Shown: positions 1 to 8,189 of the stretch, piece after piece
How positions within the stretch are numbered: the first letter of the stretch is position 1
How the letters are laid out: each line of letters begins with the position of its first letter
NCBI GenBank assembly: GCA_963819855.1
Contig: CAWFYC010000001.1
Span: 15,133-79,132, forward strand
DNA: 64,000 nt
Direction: 5' to 3'
DNA from: JAMXLO01 sp963819855
Lineage (GTDB): Bacteria > Pseudomonadota > Alphaproteobacteria > Acetobacterales > Acetobacteraceae
Made by a program: the position numbers and the translations under genes
The notes under the pieces: model-generated
What the model was told of the DNA's origin: nothing
Database searches by the model: none
What the model saw: only the letters and a program-made list of their open reading frames with translations

Positions 1-331
1 GCATCGGCTGGCCGAGACGCTGGCGGACATGGCGGACGTATTCGGCGCACGCGCCGCCGCGGTGGCACGAGAACTCACCAAACGGTTCGAGGAGGTACGG
101 CGCGGGCCGCTGCCCGATCTTGCCGTGCATTACGCCGTCACCCCCGCGCGCGGTGAGGTTACCGTGGTGGTCGGGCCGCCCGAACACGAGGATCCCGAGG
201 ACCTTGACGGTCGACTGCGCGCGGCACTTGCCGGCAACAGCGTGAAGGACGCCGCGGCCCTGGTGGCTACCGCAACCGGCCTGCCGCGCAAGCTGGTCTA
301 TGCACGCGCGCTGGCGCTGAGTGCTTGCTGA
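1..331 (+). CDS. rsmI: 16S rRNA (cytidine-2'-O)-methyltransferase RsmI, C-terminal part
   Basis: The frame is open from the window edge (first full codon at base 2) to the stop at 329-331, so the gene is cut by the window and only the last 109 or so residues are present. The segment holds the RsmI C-terminal signature: a vareLTKrfEE stretch, then a GEVTVVV strand, and a helical tail with GNSVKDAAALVA. RsmI 2'-O-methylates C1402 of 16S rRNA using SAM. The catalytic tetrapyrrole-methylase core lies upstream and is not visible. The ATG at base 29 is internal, not a start. No yraN or gshB, the common downstream neighbours, follows. Confidence 0.9.
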   Translation, partial: HRLAETLADMADVFGARAAAVARELTKRFEEVRRGPLPDLAVHYAVTPARGEVTVVVGPPEHEDPEDLDGRLRAALAGNSVKDAAALVATATGLPRKLVYARALALSAC

Positions 332-472
332 GCATTAAACGAATCAGGCGTTGCCGGGAGCGGGCCCACAACTCGTCATCGACGAAAATGTCACGTGCAG
401 CTACGACTGGAGCGGTCATTTCATGGCAGATCCTAATTGGGGGCAGCGGCGGTTGAACGCTCTTCCGCTCGG

Positions 473-1657
473 CTACGCCTTGACCTGCTCACCGAGCCAG
501 TCGATCGCCGCCTGCGCGCCGCCCCTGCCGTGCGGGATATCCAACGCCGCCAGCGCCATCTCGATCACGCTGAGCGTGCCGAGGACCATCGGCGCGTTGA
601 CATGCCCCATATGGGCGATGCGGAACGCCTTGCCGGAGAGCTCCGCGATGCCGTGACCCAGCACCACGCCGCACTTCTCGTTGCAGTAGGCGCGGAGCGC
701 ATCGGGGTCGTGGCCGTTGGTCAGCACCGGAGTGACGGTATCGCAGCGCTCGCGTGGCTCGATGATGTTGAAGCCGATCACCTGGCCTTCCGCCCAGACG
801 GAAATGGCGCGGCGCACGGCCTCGGCGAGCAGCCGGTGGCGGCGGAACACGTTCTCCAGCCCCTCCTCGAACATCAGATCGAGCGCCTGACGCAGCCCGA
901 ACAGCAGATGCTCGGGCGGCGTGCCGGCATATTTCTGGTAGTGCTCCTCGCCCTCGCGCCCGGTCCAGTCCCAGTAGGGCGTACGCAGCCCCGCCTTCCT
1001 GTGCACCTCGCGCGCGCGATCGTTGGCGGCGACGAAGCCCAGACCCGGCGGCGCCATCAGCCCCTTCTGCGAACCCGACATCGCAACGTCGACGCGCCAA
1101 GCGTCCATGTCGAACGGCACGCAGCCGAGCGAGGCCACCGCATCGACCATCAGCAGCGCGTCGTGCCCTGCCGATCGCATCGCCTGGCCGATCGCCGCGA
1201 TGTCGTTCATCACGCCCGAGGCGGTGTCGATCTGCGCCACCAGCACCGCCTTGATGGTGCTTCCCTTGTCCGCTTTCAGGCGCGCCTCGACCTCGGCCGG
1301 GCGTACGGCGCGGCGCATGTCGCCCTTCAGCACCTCGACCTCGATACCCATGCGACGAGCGTTCTCGCCCCAACTGGTGGCGAACCGGCCGCTCTCCAGC
1401 ACCAGGATCCTGTCGCCCCTGGACAGCACGTTGGTGAGCGCGGCCTCCCAGGCGCCGTGGCCGTTGGAGATGTAGATGTAGGCGCGCCCGCTTGTGTTGA
1501 ACACCCGCGCGACATCGCGCAGCAGGCTGTCGGTCAGCGCCAGCAGCGGGCCGGAATAGATGTCCATCGCCGGGCGGTGCATCGCCCGCAACACCTCGTC
1601 CGGCACCGTCGTCGGCCCCGGAATGGCCAGGAATTCACGCCCCGCACGTACGCTCAT
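473..1657 (-). CDS. Alanine/serine-glyoxylate aminotransferase family protein (class V PLP enzyme)
   Basis: A 394-residue protein, full length for the class V aminotransferase family that includes alanine-glyoxylate and serine-glyoxylate transaminases. The N-terminus carries the family-typical IPGPTTVP segment. The PLP-binding lysine is seen in GSQKGLMAPPG, at about residue 199, preceded by the aspartate in LLMVDAVASLG that contacts the cofactor ring. Such enzymes move an amino group from alanine or serine to glyoxylate. The exact donor cannot be read from sequence. It is transcribed toward rsmI, with no operon partner on its strand. Start ATG at 1657. Confidence 0.85.
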   Translation of the reverse strand: MSVRAGREFLAIPGPTTVPDEVLRAMHRPAMDIYSGPLLALTDSLLRDVARVFNTSGRAYIYISNGHGAWEAALTNVLSRGDRILVLESGRFATSWGENARRMGIEVEVLKGDMRRAVRPAEVEARLKADKGSTIKAVLVAQIDTASGVMNDIAAIGQAMRSAGHDALLMVDAVASLGCVPFDMDAWRVDVAMSGSQKGLMAPPGLGFVAANDRAREVHRKAGLRTPYWDWTGREGEEHYQKYAGTPPEHLLFGLRQALDLMFEEGLENVFRRHRLLAEAVRRAISVWAEGQVIGFNIIEPRERCDTVTPVLTNGHDPDALRAYCNEKCGVVLGHGIAELSGKAFRIAHMGHVNAPMVLGTLSVIEMALAALDIPHGRGGAQAAIDWLGEQVKA

Positions 1658-1721
1658 TCGGACTTTTCCTCCGCGCCGTTGTGGCGCGGCAGGGAGAGTA
1701 GCACGATTGAAAGGAGCAGTC

Positions 1722-1958
1722 TCAGGACCTCGTCGAACCGATGATCGCCGCGGTGTTCTCGATCAACTGCAGCGTCCCGCTAATCGCGCATTCTGCTTCG
1801 CCGAGGAAACCCAATTCTTCTGCTCGCAGTCGCACGAATTCGCTGCGGTGGCCGCGGTAAGTCTTTGGCAACTTCCTCACACGCGCGGCGATGAACGCCA
1901 GGGCCGCATTGCATCGGTCATGTCCGCAGCTCCTCCTTTCGACCAGTCTGGCGTGCAA
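1722..1958 (-). other. Doubtful small open frame in the aminotransferase-MarR gap
   Basis: The 350-base gap 1658-2007 holds only this 78-codon minus-strand frame, with no recognisable family. A strong Shine-Dalgarno-like AAAGGAGG (plus-strand 1930-1938) sits before an ATG whose codon is 1921-1919. That ATG is in another frame and stops after 14 codons. A one-base shift near 1900 would join it to the longer frame. It could be a small frameshifted gene, a leader peptide, or nothing. No function is proposed. Confidence 0.2.
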
Positions 1959-2007
1959 CGCGCGGTCGCGATATATCAGGGGGTGCTAGTCTGGGGGATA
2001 GTTACCA

Positions 2008-2526
2008 ATGAAAACAAAATCAGGGGGGATAACGCGCCGGGAAATGCCGGCCGCCGACGGCGAGGCTTTCAGGTTGGAAGACTTCCTGCCGTACCGCCTG
2101 TCGGTTGCCGCCAATCGCGTCTCGCGTCTGTTTGCTCGCCGCTATTCCGACGCCTACGGTCTCAGCATTCCGGAATGGCGCGTGCTGGCGATTGTCGGCC
2201 GGTTCGACACATTGTCGCCAAGCGCAGTCGGCGAGTGGACGGCGATGGACAAGGTGAAGGTGAGCCGTGCTGCGGCGAGCCTGGTGGCGCGCGGCCTGTT
2301 GCGGCAGACGCAGGATCCGCACGATGGTCGCGGCCGCCTGCTGCGCCTCACGCGCCGCGGCGTCACGGTCTATGAAGGGATGGTGCCGCTTGCCTGCGAG
2401 CTGGAGGGCCAGCTTGCCGAGGGATTGAGCCGCTCGGAATGGGGTGTGTTGCTGAAGGCGCTCGACAAGCTCAGCGCGCATGCCAAGGGCTTCGAGGGCG
2501 CCGATCACGGCGTATCGATGGACTGA
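2008..2526 (+). CDS. MarR-family transcriptional regulator
   Basis: A 172-residue winged-helix protein with the MarR arrangement: an N-terminal dimerisation helix, then YGLSIPEWRVLAIVGRF, the recognition-helix region KVKVSRAAASLVARGLL, and the wing DPHDGRGRLLRLTRRG. MarR proteins are usually repressors that bind inverted repeats next to their own gene and release DNA on binding small phenolic or similar ligands. The ATG at 2008 gives about 30 residues before the fold. An internal ATG at 2044 is a possible alternative start. The gene stands alone, and the regulated target is not apparent. Confidence 0.9.
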   Translation: MKTKSGGITRREMPAADGEAFRLEDFLPYRLSVAANRVSRLFARRYSDAYGLSIPEWRVLAIVGRFDTLSPSAVGEWTAMDKVKVSRAAASLVARGLLRQTQDPHDGRGRLLRLTRRGVTVYEGMVPLACELEGQLAEGLSRSEWGVLLKALDKLSAHAKGFEGADHGVSMD

Positions 2527-2542
2527 AGGGCCGCGCCTTTCC

Positions 2543-2650
2543 CCGTCACGCCCACGGAAGCGAACACCCAGGGCCTGCAAACGGAGCTATCGACGCACCG
2601 GGTTCCGCCCCCGCATTCGCGAGGGCGGGCTTTGCGCGGGAATGACGGTT
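2543..2650. repeat. Interspersed palindromic repeat, CATTCCCGC family (diverged copy)
   Basis: The stretch after the MarR gene ends in CGCGGGAATGACGG and begins with a degenerate complement (CGTCACGCCCACGGAAGCG), with a second hairpin from CCGCCCCCGCATTCGC to GAGGGCGGGC in the middle. The same CATTCCCGCG / CGCGGGAATG ends recur at 5465-5480, 6919-6949 and 28349-28430, so this is one copy of a dispersed family. Confidence 0.65.
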
Positions 2651-2720
2651 GGGCAGGACTCGCCTGTCACAAAAACTTCGCTAGGATCGCGGGCGAAGTA
2701 GCTCATGGGAGGGCGCCCGC

Positions 2721-4692
2721 ATGTCAGGAACACAGAACGGCAGAAGTCCCCGCTCGGTGGCGCTGGTCGGGCCGTACAGCAGCGGCAAGTCGACGCTGTT
2801 CGAGGCGCTGATGGAGGCTGCCGGCACGCCGGTCAAGCGGCCGGCCGATCCGCGCAACCGTCCGGCCACCACCGAGGTCCGGCTGGGCCATTGCTCGTTT
2901 CTCGGCGATGCGTGGACGGTGCTGGACTGCCCCGGCTCGGTCGAATTCGCCTATGAGACTGCCAGCGCGCTGGCGATGGTCGATCTCGCCGTAGTGGTGT
3001 GCGAGCCGGCACCGGCCCGCGCGCTGACGGTCGCGCCGATCCTCAAACAGTTGGCCGATGATGGCGTGCCGCACATGGTGTTCATCAACAAGATCGACAC
3101 GCTGGAAGGCAGCGTGAGCGATACGCTCGCGGCCTTGCAGGGATATGCCGGCTCGCCGCTGGTGCTGCGCCAGGTGCCGATCATGGATGGCGAGACGGTG
3201 AGCGGGTATGTCGATGTGGTGAGCGAGCGGGCGTATCGCTACCGCAAGGGTCAGGCATCGGAGCTGATGCAGATCCCGTCCGAGATGCACGACAACGAGC
3301 AGGATGCGCTGAACAAGCTGGTCGAGGTACTGGCGGATCGCGACGACGTCCTGCTGGAGAAGGTGCTGGAGGATGTGAAGCCGACGACCGAGGAGATCTA
3401 TGGCGATCTGCGCAAGGACCTTGCGGCCGGCGCGGTGATCGAAGTGCTGCTCGGTTCGGCGGAGAATTCCGGCGGCGTGCGGCGGCTGTGGAAAGCACTC
3501 CGGCATGACACGCCGGTGGCGTCCGAGACCATCACGCGCAAGGGCATCAACGCCGACGGGCCGCCGCTCGCGCAGGTGTTCAAGACGGTGCATGCCGGCC
3601 ACACCGGGAAGCTGTCGTATGGGCGGATCTGGCGCGGGTCCATCAAGGATGGCGCCACACTCGGCGGCACGCGGCTGGGCGGCATCTACCGCATGCCAGG
3701 CGGCGAGCTTGCGAAGGTCAGCGAGGCGGCCGAGGGCGACGTGGTCGCGTTGGGCCGGTTGGATGGAGTACCGACCGGTGCGACAGTGTCGCCGGGCGCG
3801 ACGGCGGAACAGCTGCCGTTCCCGGCCGCGCCACAGCCGGTGTACTCGCTGGCGATCGCGACGTCGGATCACAAGGACGACGCAAAGCTCAGCGGCGCAT
3901 TGCAAAAGCAGCGCGAGGCGGACCCGACGCTGTCGATGGAGCAACAGCAGGACACCAGCGAGACGGTGCTGCACGGTCAGGGCGAGATGCACCTGATCTC
4001 GACCGTAGACCGGCTGTCGAAGGACTACGGGCTGAAGGTGACGACGCACAAGCCGCAGGTGGCGTTCAAGGAGACGATCCGCCGCGCGGTGCACGAGCAC
4101 GGCAGGCTGAAGAAGCAGAGCGGCGGGCATGGGCAGTTCGCCGACGTGAAGATCGACATCAAGCCGCGGCCGCGCGGCGAGGGGTTCGAGTTCGTCGACA
4201 AGATCGTCGGCGGCTCGGTGCCGCGCAACTTCATCCCTGCGGTGGCGGAGGCGGCCGAGGAATCCGCGAAGAAGGGACCGTTCGGCTTCCCGGTGGTGGA
4301 TATCTCGGTGACGCTGGTGGATGGCGGGTTCCATTCGGTGGACAGCTCCGACATGGCGTTCAAGACCGCGACGAGTCTGGCGATGAAGGAAGGGCTGACG
4401 AAGGCGGAGCCGATCCTGCTGGAGCCGGTCGATCACGTGACAATCAGCGTGCCGAACGAGTTCACGCCGCGCGCACAGCGTCTCCTGACGGGGCGCCGCG
4501 GGCAGATCCTTGGCTTTGCCGAAAAAGAGGGCTGGCCTGGGTGGGATGACGTGATTGCGCTGGTGCCGGAGGCGGAACTGCACGACCTGATCATCGAGCT
4601 GCGTTCCCAGAACTCTGGGCCTGGGTACCTATCGCCGCAAATTCGATCATCTGGCGGAGTCGCGTGCCGAAATGAAGCGCGGGGCGGCGTAG
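2721..4692 (+). CDS. Elongation factor G-like GTPase with a one-base frameshift near the 3' end
   Basis: Domains run in EF-G order: GTPase domain with G1 GPYSSGKST (residues 17-25), G3 DCPG (69-72), G4 NKID (123-126), then the beta-barrel domain II, and domains III, IV and V. G1 and G3 differ from the GHVDHGKTT and DTPGH of housekeeping EF-G, and the protein is shorter (about 656 residues). It therefore belongs to the EF-G-like paralogue group, whose role is less defined than FusA. After Arg-Ser-Gln at 4602-4610 one extra A (about 4611) throws the frame. Skipping it gives TLGLGTYRRKFDHLAESRAE and a stop at 4690-4692, a normal EF-G tail. As read, the frame instead runs into the next gene. Start ATG 2721 follows a GGAGGG. 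Confidence 0.85.
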
Positions 4693-4694
4693 CG

Positions 4695-5459
4695 ATGACT
4701 CTGTTTGATCTGAGCGGCAAGGTGGCGCTGGTCACCGGCGGCAACGGCGGCATCGGGTTGGCGATGGCGCAGGGGATGGCGTCCTGCGGCGCGTCGATCG
4801 TGATCGCCGGGCGCAATGCGGACAAGGCGGGGCCGGCGCTCGCCTCGCTGCGCGAGCTTGGCGTGAGTTGTGTGTTTGTGGCCGGCGATGTGACGAAGAA
4901 GGCCGCCTGCGTGAAGCTGGTCGCCGATACGGTGGCGGAGTTCGGTCGGCTGGACATATTGGTGAACAACGCCGGCACCGCGGTCCGCAAGATGCCGCAG
5001 GACTATACCGAGGAAGAGTGGCATCTGGTGATGGACACCAACCTGACCAGTGCGTTCCTGTGCTCGCAGGCGGCGTATGCGCCGATGCAGGCGGCGGGCG
5101 CCGGCAAGATGATCAACATCGGCTCGATGATGTCGCTATTCGGCGCTCCGTATGCGACGCCCTATGCGTCGAGCAAAGGCGGCATCGTGCAGATGACGCG
5201 CGCGATGGCGACCGCGTGGGCGAAGGACAACATCCAGGTGAACGCGGTGCTGCCGGGATGGATCGATACCGACCTGACGCGGCGTGCGCGCCGCGAGGTG
5301 GCGGGGCTGCACGAGCGGGTGGAAAACCGCACACCGGCCGGACGCTGGGGAACGCCGCCTGACATGGCCGGGATCGCCGCGTTCCTGGCAAGCCCCGCGT
5401 CGGACTTCGTCACTGGGACGGCGATCCCGGTGGATGGCGGATATTCGATCGGGATGTAG
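4695..5459 (+). CDS. SDR-family oxidoreductase
   Basis: A 254-residue classical short-chain dehydrogenase/reductase. The NAD(P) Rossmann motif TGGNGGIG is at residues 14-21, NNAG near residue 94, the catalytic YASSK near 155-159, and a C-terminal TGTAIPVDGG. The ATG at 4695 lies two bases after the repaired stop of the EF-G-like gene, so the two are probably co-transcribed. Because of the one-base insertion upstream, this gene is in the same open frame as the GTPase and could be misread as its C-terminal domain. Substrate unknown; most such enzymes act on 3-oxoacyl or sugar-type alcohols. Confidence 0.88.
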   Translation: MTLFDLSGKVALVTGGNGGIGLAMAQGMASCGASIVIAGRNADKAGPALASLRELGVSCVFVAGDVTKKAACVKLVADTVAEFGRLDILVNNAGTAVRKMPQDYTEEEWHLVMDTNLTSAFLCSQAAYAPMQAAGAGKMINIGSMMSLFGAPYATPYASSKGGIVQMTRAMATAWAKDNIQVNAVLPGWIDTDLTRRARREVAGLHERVENRTPAGRWGTPPDMAGIAAFLASPASDFVTGTAIPVDGGYSIGM

Positions 5460-5464
5460 TCGAT

Positions 5465-5480
5465 TCGTCATTCCCGCGCA
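5465..5480. repeat. Half-copy of the CATTCCCGC repeat
   Basis: CGTCATTCCCGCGCAGG directly after the SDR stop matches the left arm of the repeat at 28349-28430. No matching right arm follows, so this looks like a truncated copy. Confidence 0.5.
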
Positions 5481-5591
5481 GGCCGCGTTAGTCGTCAGTT
5501 TGAATGGAGCCTCTCGACCGAAAGGCAGACAAGACACCGTAATCAACCCGCGTAAGGTCCTGAGACAGCCCTTAAGGCAGGAGATTTCGGG

Positions 5592-6824
5592 TTGGAGAGA
5601 CAACATAGCGTTCCGCTTCTTCTATCTTCGAGTTCGGGCGCCGCGGAACCGCTAAAACCCGTCGACCCGCAAGGCGGCAGCGCGGTGAGCGAGGCCTACA
5701 TCCAGGCGCTCGTTCATGAGCACCCTGCATGCTTGCCGATCGCCGAGATCGACGCGATGTTTCTGGGTCCGGTGGCGATCTGCACCGAACTGAGCACGCC
5801 CGCCGGCCCGATCGATAATTTCATGGTCACGCCGTCAGGCCTGCCGGTACTTGTCGAATGCAAGCTCTGGCGCAATCCAGAGGCACGGCGCGAAGTCGTT
5901 AGCCAAATTCTCGACTATGCCAAAGAACTTAGTCGCTGGTCCTCATCCGATGTCCAGCGCGAAGTACGCCATCGTCTCAAGCGCGACGGCAACCCGCTTC
6001 TTGATATAGTACGGGCGGTTGACCCTCAGCTCGACGAACAGCAATTCAACGATGCGCTCACCGCAAACCTCCGGCGTGGGCGCTTCCTCCTCCTCATCGT
6101 CGGCGATGGAATCCGGGAGGGGGTGGAAGCAATAGCCGAGTACTTGCAACTTCACGCTGGGCTGCACTTCTCGCTGGGACTCGTCGAACTGCCTATCTAC
6201 GTTATGCCAAACGGTGACCGCTTGGTGGCGCCCCGGGTGCTCGCACGAACCGCCCTCATCACCCGGAATGTGGTGGCGGTGCCCGATGGATACGCGCTTG
6301 ACGAGGTGGCAGACCCGACAAGGGTCGCAGGAATCGACCCTGAGCGTACCGAACTCGCGGAGCAATCTAAGCAATTCTGGACGGAGTTCGTAGATCACTA
6401 CCTCAAGCTCGATGATCCGGAACAGCCGAAGCCAAGGCCAGCGCGGCTGGGCTACATCTCCCTCTCTCTTCCGGCGCGCACCAGCTGGCTCACAGTCTAT
6501 CGTGTCCTACACCCTGGCGAGGTCGGGATTTTTCTGTCGTGTTGGCGGAACACCCCAGGCGCCTACGCTATGCAGGCAATCGTGGATGAGTGGAAAGCGG
6601 GGGGTGCGGTCAAAGACGAGCTGGACGCGACTGCGAGACTGTATAAGGTTGCCGGAGGCAGCCTGGACAGCATTATCGACTCGTTGCAGGTAGGATCGCT
6701 GGAACAGCCGGAGGTAAGAAAGAGGGCGTTCTCCTGGCTCGCCGAGCGGGTGAACACCTTTGTAAGAGTTCTACGCCCTCGCATGCGCTCGGCGGCGGCC
6801 GACTACCAGTCACGAGGCGAATAA
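5592..6824 (+). CDS. Stand-alone RecB-like PD-(D/E)XK nuclease-domain protein
   Basis: A 410-residue protein. Near residues 70-110 it shows a nuclease-type active-site pattern: Asp75 in PIDNF, Glu89-Cys-Lys91 in LVECKLW, and a following QILDY helix (Gln105, Tyr109) that fits the QxxxY element of RecB-type nucleases. The remaining 300 residues have no recognised domain; a DUF4268-like region is possible. TTG at 5592 has AGGAG eight bases upstream. A GTG at 5685 is an alternative start. Codon use looks less GC-extreme than the neighbours, and the gene stands alone between repeats and a pseudogene, which suits acquired DNA. A defence or repair role is inference only. Confidence 0.6.
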   Translation: MERQHSVPLLLSSSSGAAEPLKPVDPQGGSAVSEAYIQALVHEHPACLPIAEIDAMFLGPVAICTELSTPAGPIDNFMVTPSGLPVLVECKLWRNPEARREVVSQILDYAKELSRWSSSDVQREVRHRLKRDGNPLLDIVRAVDPQLDEQQFNDALTANLRRGRFLLLIVGDGIREGVEAIAEYLQLHAGLHFSLGLVELPIYVMPNGDRLVAPRVLARTALITRNVVAVPDGYALDEVADPTRVAGIDPERTELAEQSKQFWTEFVDHYLKLDDPEQPKPRPARLGYISLSLPARTSWLTVYRVLHPGEVGIFLSCWRNTPGAYAMQAIVDEWKAGGAVKDELDATARLYKVAGGSLDSIIDSLQVGSLEQPEVRKRAFSWLAERVNTFVRVLRPRMRSAAADYQSRGE

Positions 6825-6918
6825 GACCATAACTCAAAGTCTGCTCCCAATCCTTTGCGAATATTCAAACTGACCGACTACCAAATCGGTAACCCGCGCC
6901 GTGATTGATGTGACATCG

Positions 6919-6949
6919 GCCTGGGTTCCAGCTTTCGCGGGAATGACGG
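6919..6949. repeat. Half-copy of the CATTCCCGC repeat (right arm)
   Basis: CCTGGGTTCCAGCTTTCGCG followed by GGAATGACGG matches the right arm of the copy at 28349-28430. It abuts the 3' end of the glycerol kinase remnant. Confidence 0.5.
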
Positions 6950-7424
6950 TTGCAGCCACGCCCAGTCGAATGTGCGCGCGATCGCTTTGCGCTAGGAGGC
7001 GATCAGTTTCGTGCGCTGCTCATTGCGCATTCGCGGCTTCGAGGTGTGCTGTACCGCCCAGTTGCGCAGCAGGTCCTCCGTGCTGCGCTAGTAGCCGACC
7101 GCAAGGCCGGCAGCATACGCGGCGTCGAGAGTGGTGGCGTAGGTCGCGTGTGGACAGACGACCGGAACGCCGAGGATGTCGGTGTGGAACTGCATCAGCA
7201 GTTGGTTGCGCACCATGCCGCTATCCACGCGTGCGGATTTTTACACCAGAATCGGGCTGCATCGCATCGACGACGTCGAAGGTCTGGTATGCGGTTGCCT
7301 CCAGCGCGGCGCGCGCGAGGAGGCCGGCGGCGGCGTAGCTGGTCAGCCCGGCGATAATGATCGATAGCGCCGATGTAGCGGGTAATGGCTTGCGTACCAT
7401 GCCGCAAGCGGCATTGATAGGCAA
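6950..7424 (-). pseudogene. glpK: Glycerol kinase remnant (C-terminal part, frameshifts and stops)
   Basis: Read on the minus strand, the segment gives successive pieces of a glycerol kinase C-terminus: GLTSYAAAGLLARAALEATA and YQTFDVVDAMQPDSGV in one frame (to about 7225), then VDSGMVRNQLLMQFHTDILG, VPVVCPH and AAYAAGLAVGY in another. Next come an in-frame TAG, EDLLRNWAVQ, another TAG, and RTFDWAW near 6955. The order matches GlpK exactly. The frame breaks at least once near 7225 and again near 7370, and the N-terminal half is absent. It cannot make a kinase. The remnant ends where the SDR gene at 7449 begins. Confidence 0.85.
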
Positions 7425-7448
7425 TCGTCAACGAAGGAGGAGGGCCTC

Positions 7449-8177
7449 ATGAGGGGGCGGTTCGCGAACCGCGTGGCCATTGTGACAGGTGGCGTATCCG
7501 GCATCGGTGCCGGTATCGCGGCGCGCCTGGCGCATGAGGGCGCGAGTATCAGCCTGTGGGACCGCGATGCGGCGGCGCTTGCCAAGGCCGAGGGGTCGTA
7601 CAAGGCCACCGTCGATGTCACCGACGCCGCGGCTGTGCACCTCGCCGCCACCGAGACCGCGAGCGCACTGGGCCGGATCGACATCCTGATCGCCTGCGCG
7701 GGTATTACCGGGCCCAACGCCTCGGTATGGGACTATCCGGTTGCCGACTGGGACCGCGTGATCGACGTCAACCTCAACGGCGTGTTCTACTGCAATCGCG
7801 CGGTCGTGCCGCACATGCTGCGCAACGACTATGGCCGTATCGTCAACATCGCCTCGATCGCCGGCAAGGAAGGCAATTCCAACGCCGCCGCCTATTCCGC
7901 ATCGAAGGCGGGCGTGATCGGCCTCACCAAGTCGCTCGGCAAGGAGCTGGCGAAGACCAATGTCCGCGTCAACTGCGTCACGCCCGCCGCGGTCCGCACG
8001 CCACTGTTCGCACAGATGACACAGGAGCACATCGACTTCATGCTGTCGAAGATCCCACTCGGGCGCTTCGGCGAGATCGACGAGATCGCCTCGCTGGTGT
8101 GCTGGCTGGCGAGCGAGGAATGCAGCTTCTCTACCGGCGGCGTGTTCGATATCTCCGGCGGCCGCGCGACATACTGA
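7449..8177 (+). CDS. SDR-family oxidoreductase
   Basis: A 242-residue classical SDR. TGGVSGIG occupies residues 13-20, a CAG replaces the usual NNAG near residue 84, the catalytic YSASK follows at about 153-157, and the C-terminal FDISGG closes the fold. The start is supported by AAGGAGGAGG eight bases upstream of ATG 7449. The stop is 12 bases before the amidase start, so the two form an operon. Together with the convergent amino acid type ABC transporter at 9673-12578 this suggests breakdown of an imported amide or amino-acid derivative. That link is inference. Confidence 0.88.
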   Translation: MRGRFANRVAIVTGGVSGIGAGIAARLAHEGASISLWDRDAAALAKAEGSYKATVDVTDAAAVHLAATETASALGRIDILIACAGITGPNASVWDYPVADWDRVIDVNLNGVFYCNRAVVPHMLRNDYGRIVNIASIAGKEGNSNAAAYSASKAGVIGLTKSLGKELAKTNVRVNCVTPAAVRTPLFAQMTQEHIDFMLSKIPLGRFGEIDEIASLVCWLASEECSFSTGGVFDISGGRATY

Positions 8178-8189
8178 ACAGGGATACCA

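Noticed and set aside
2724..4583. A 619-codon minus-strand frame opposite the EF-G-like gene
   Set aside because: Shadow of the GTPase gene; composition typical of antisense reading and no domain.
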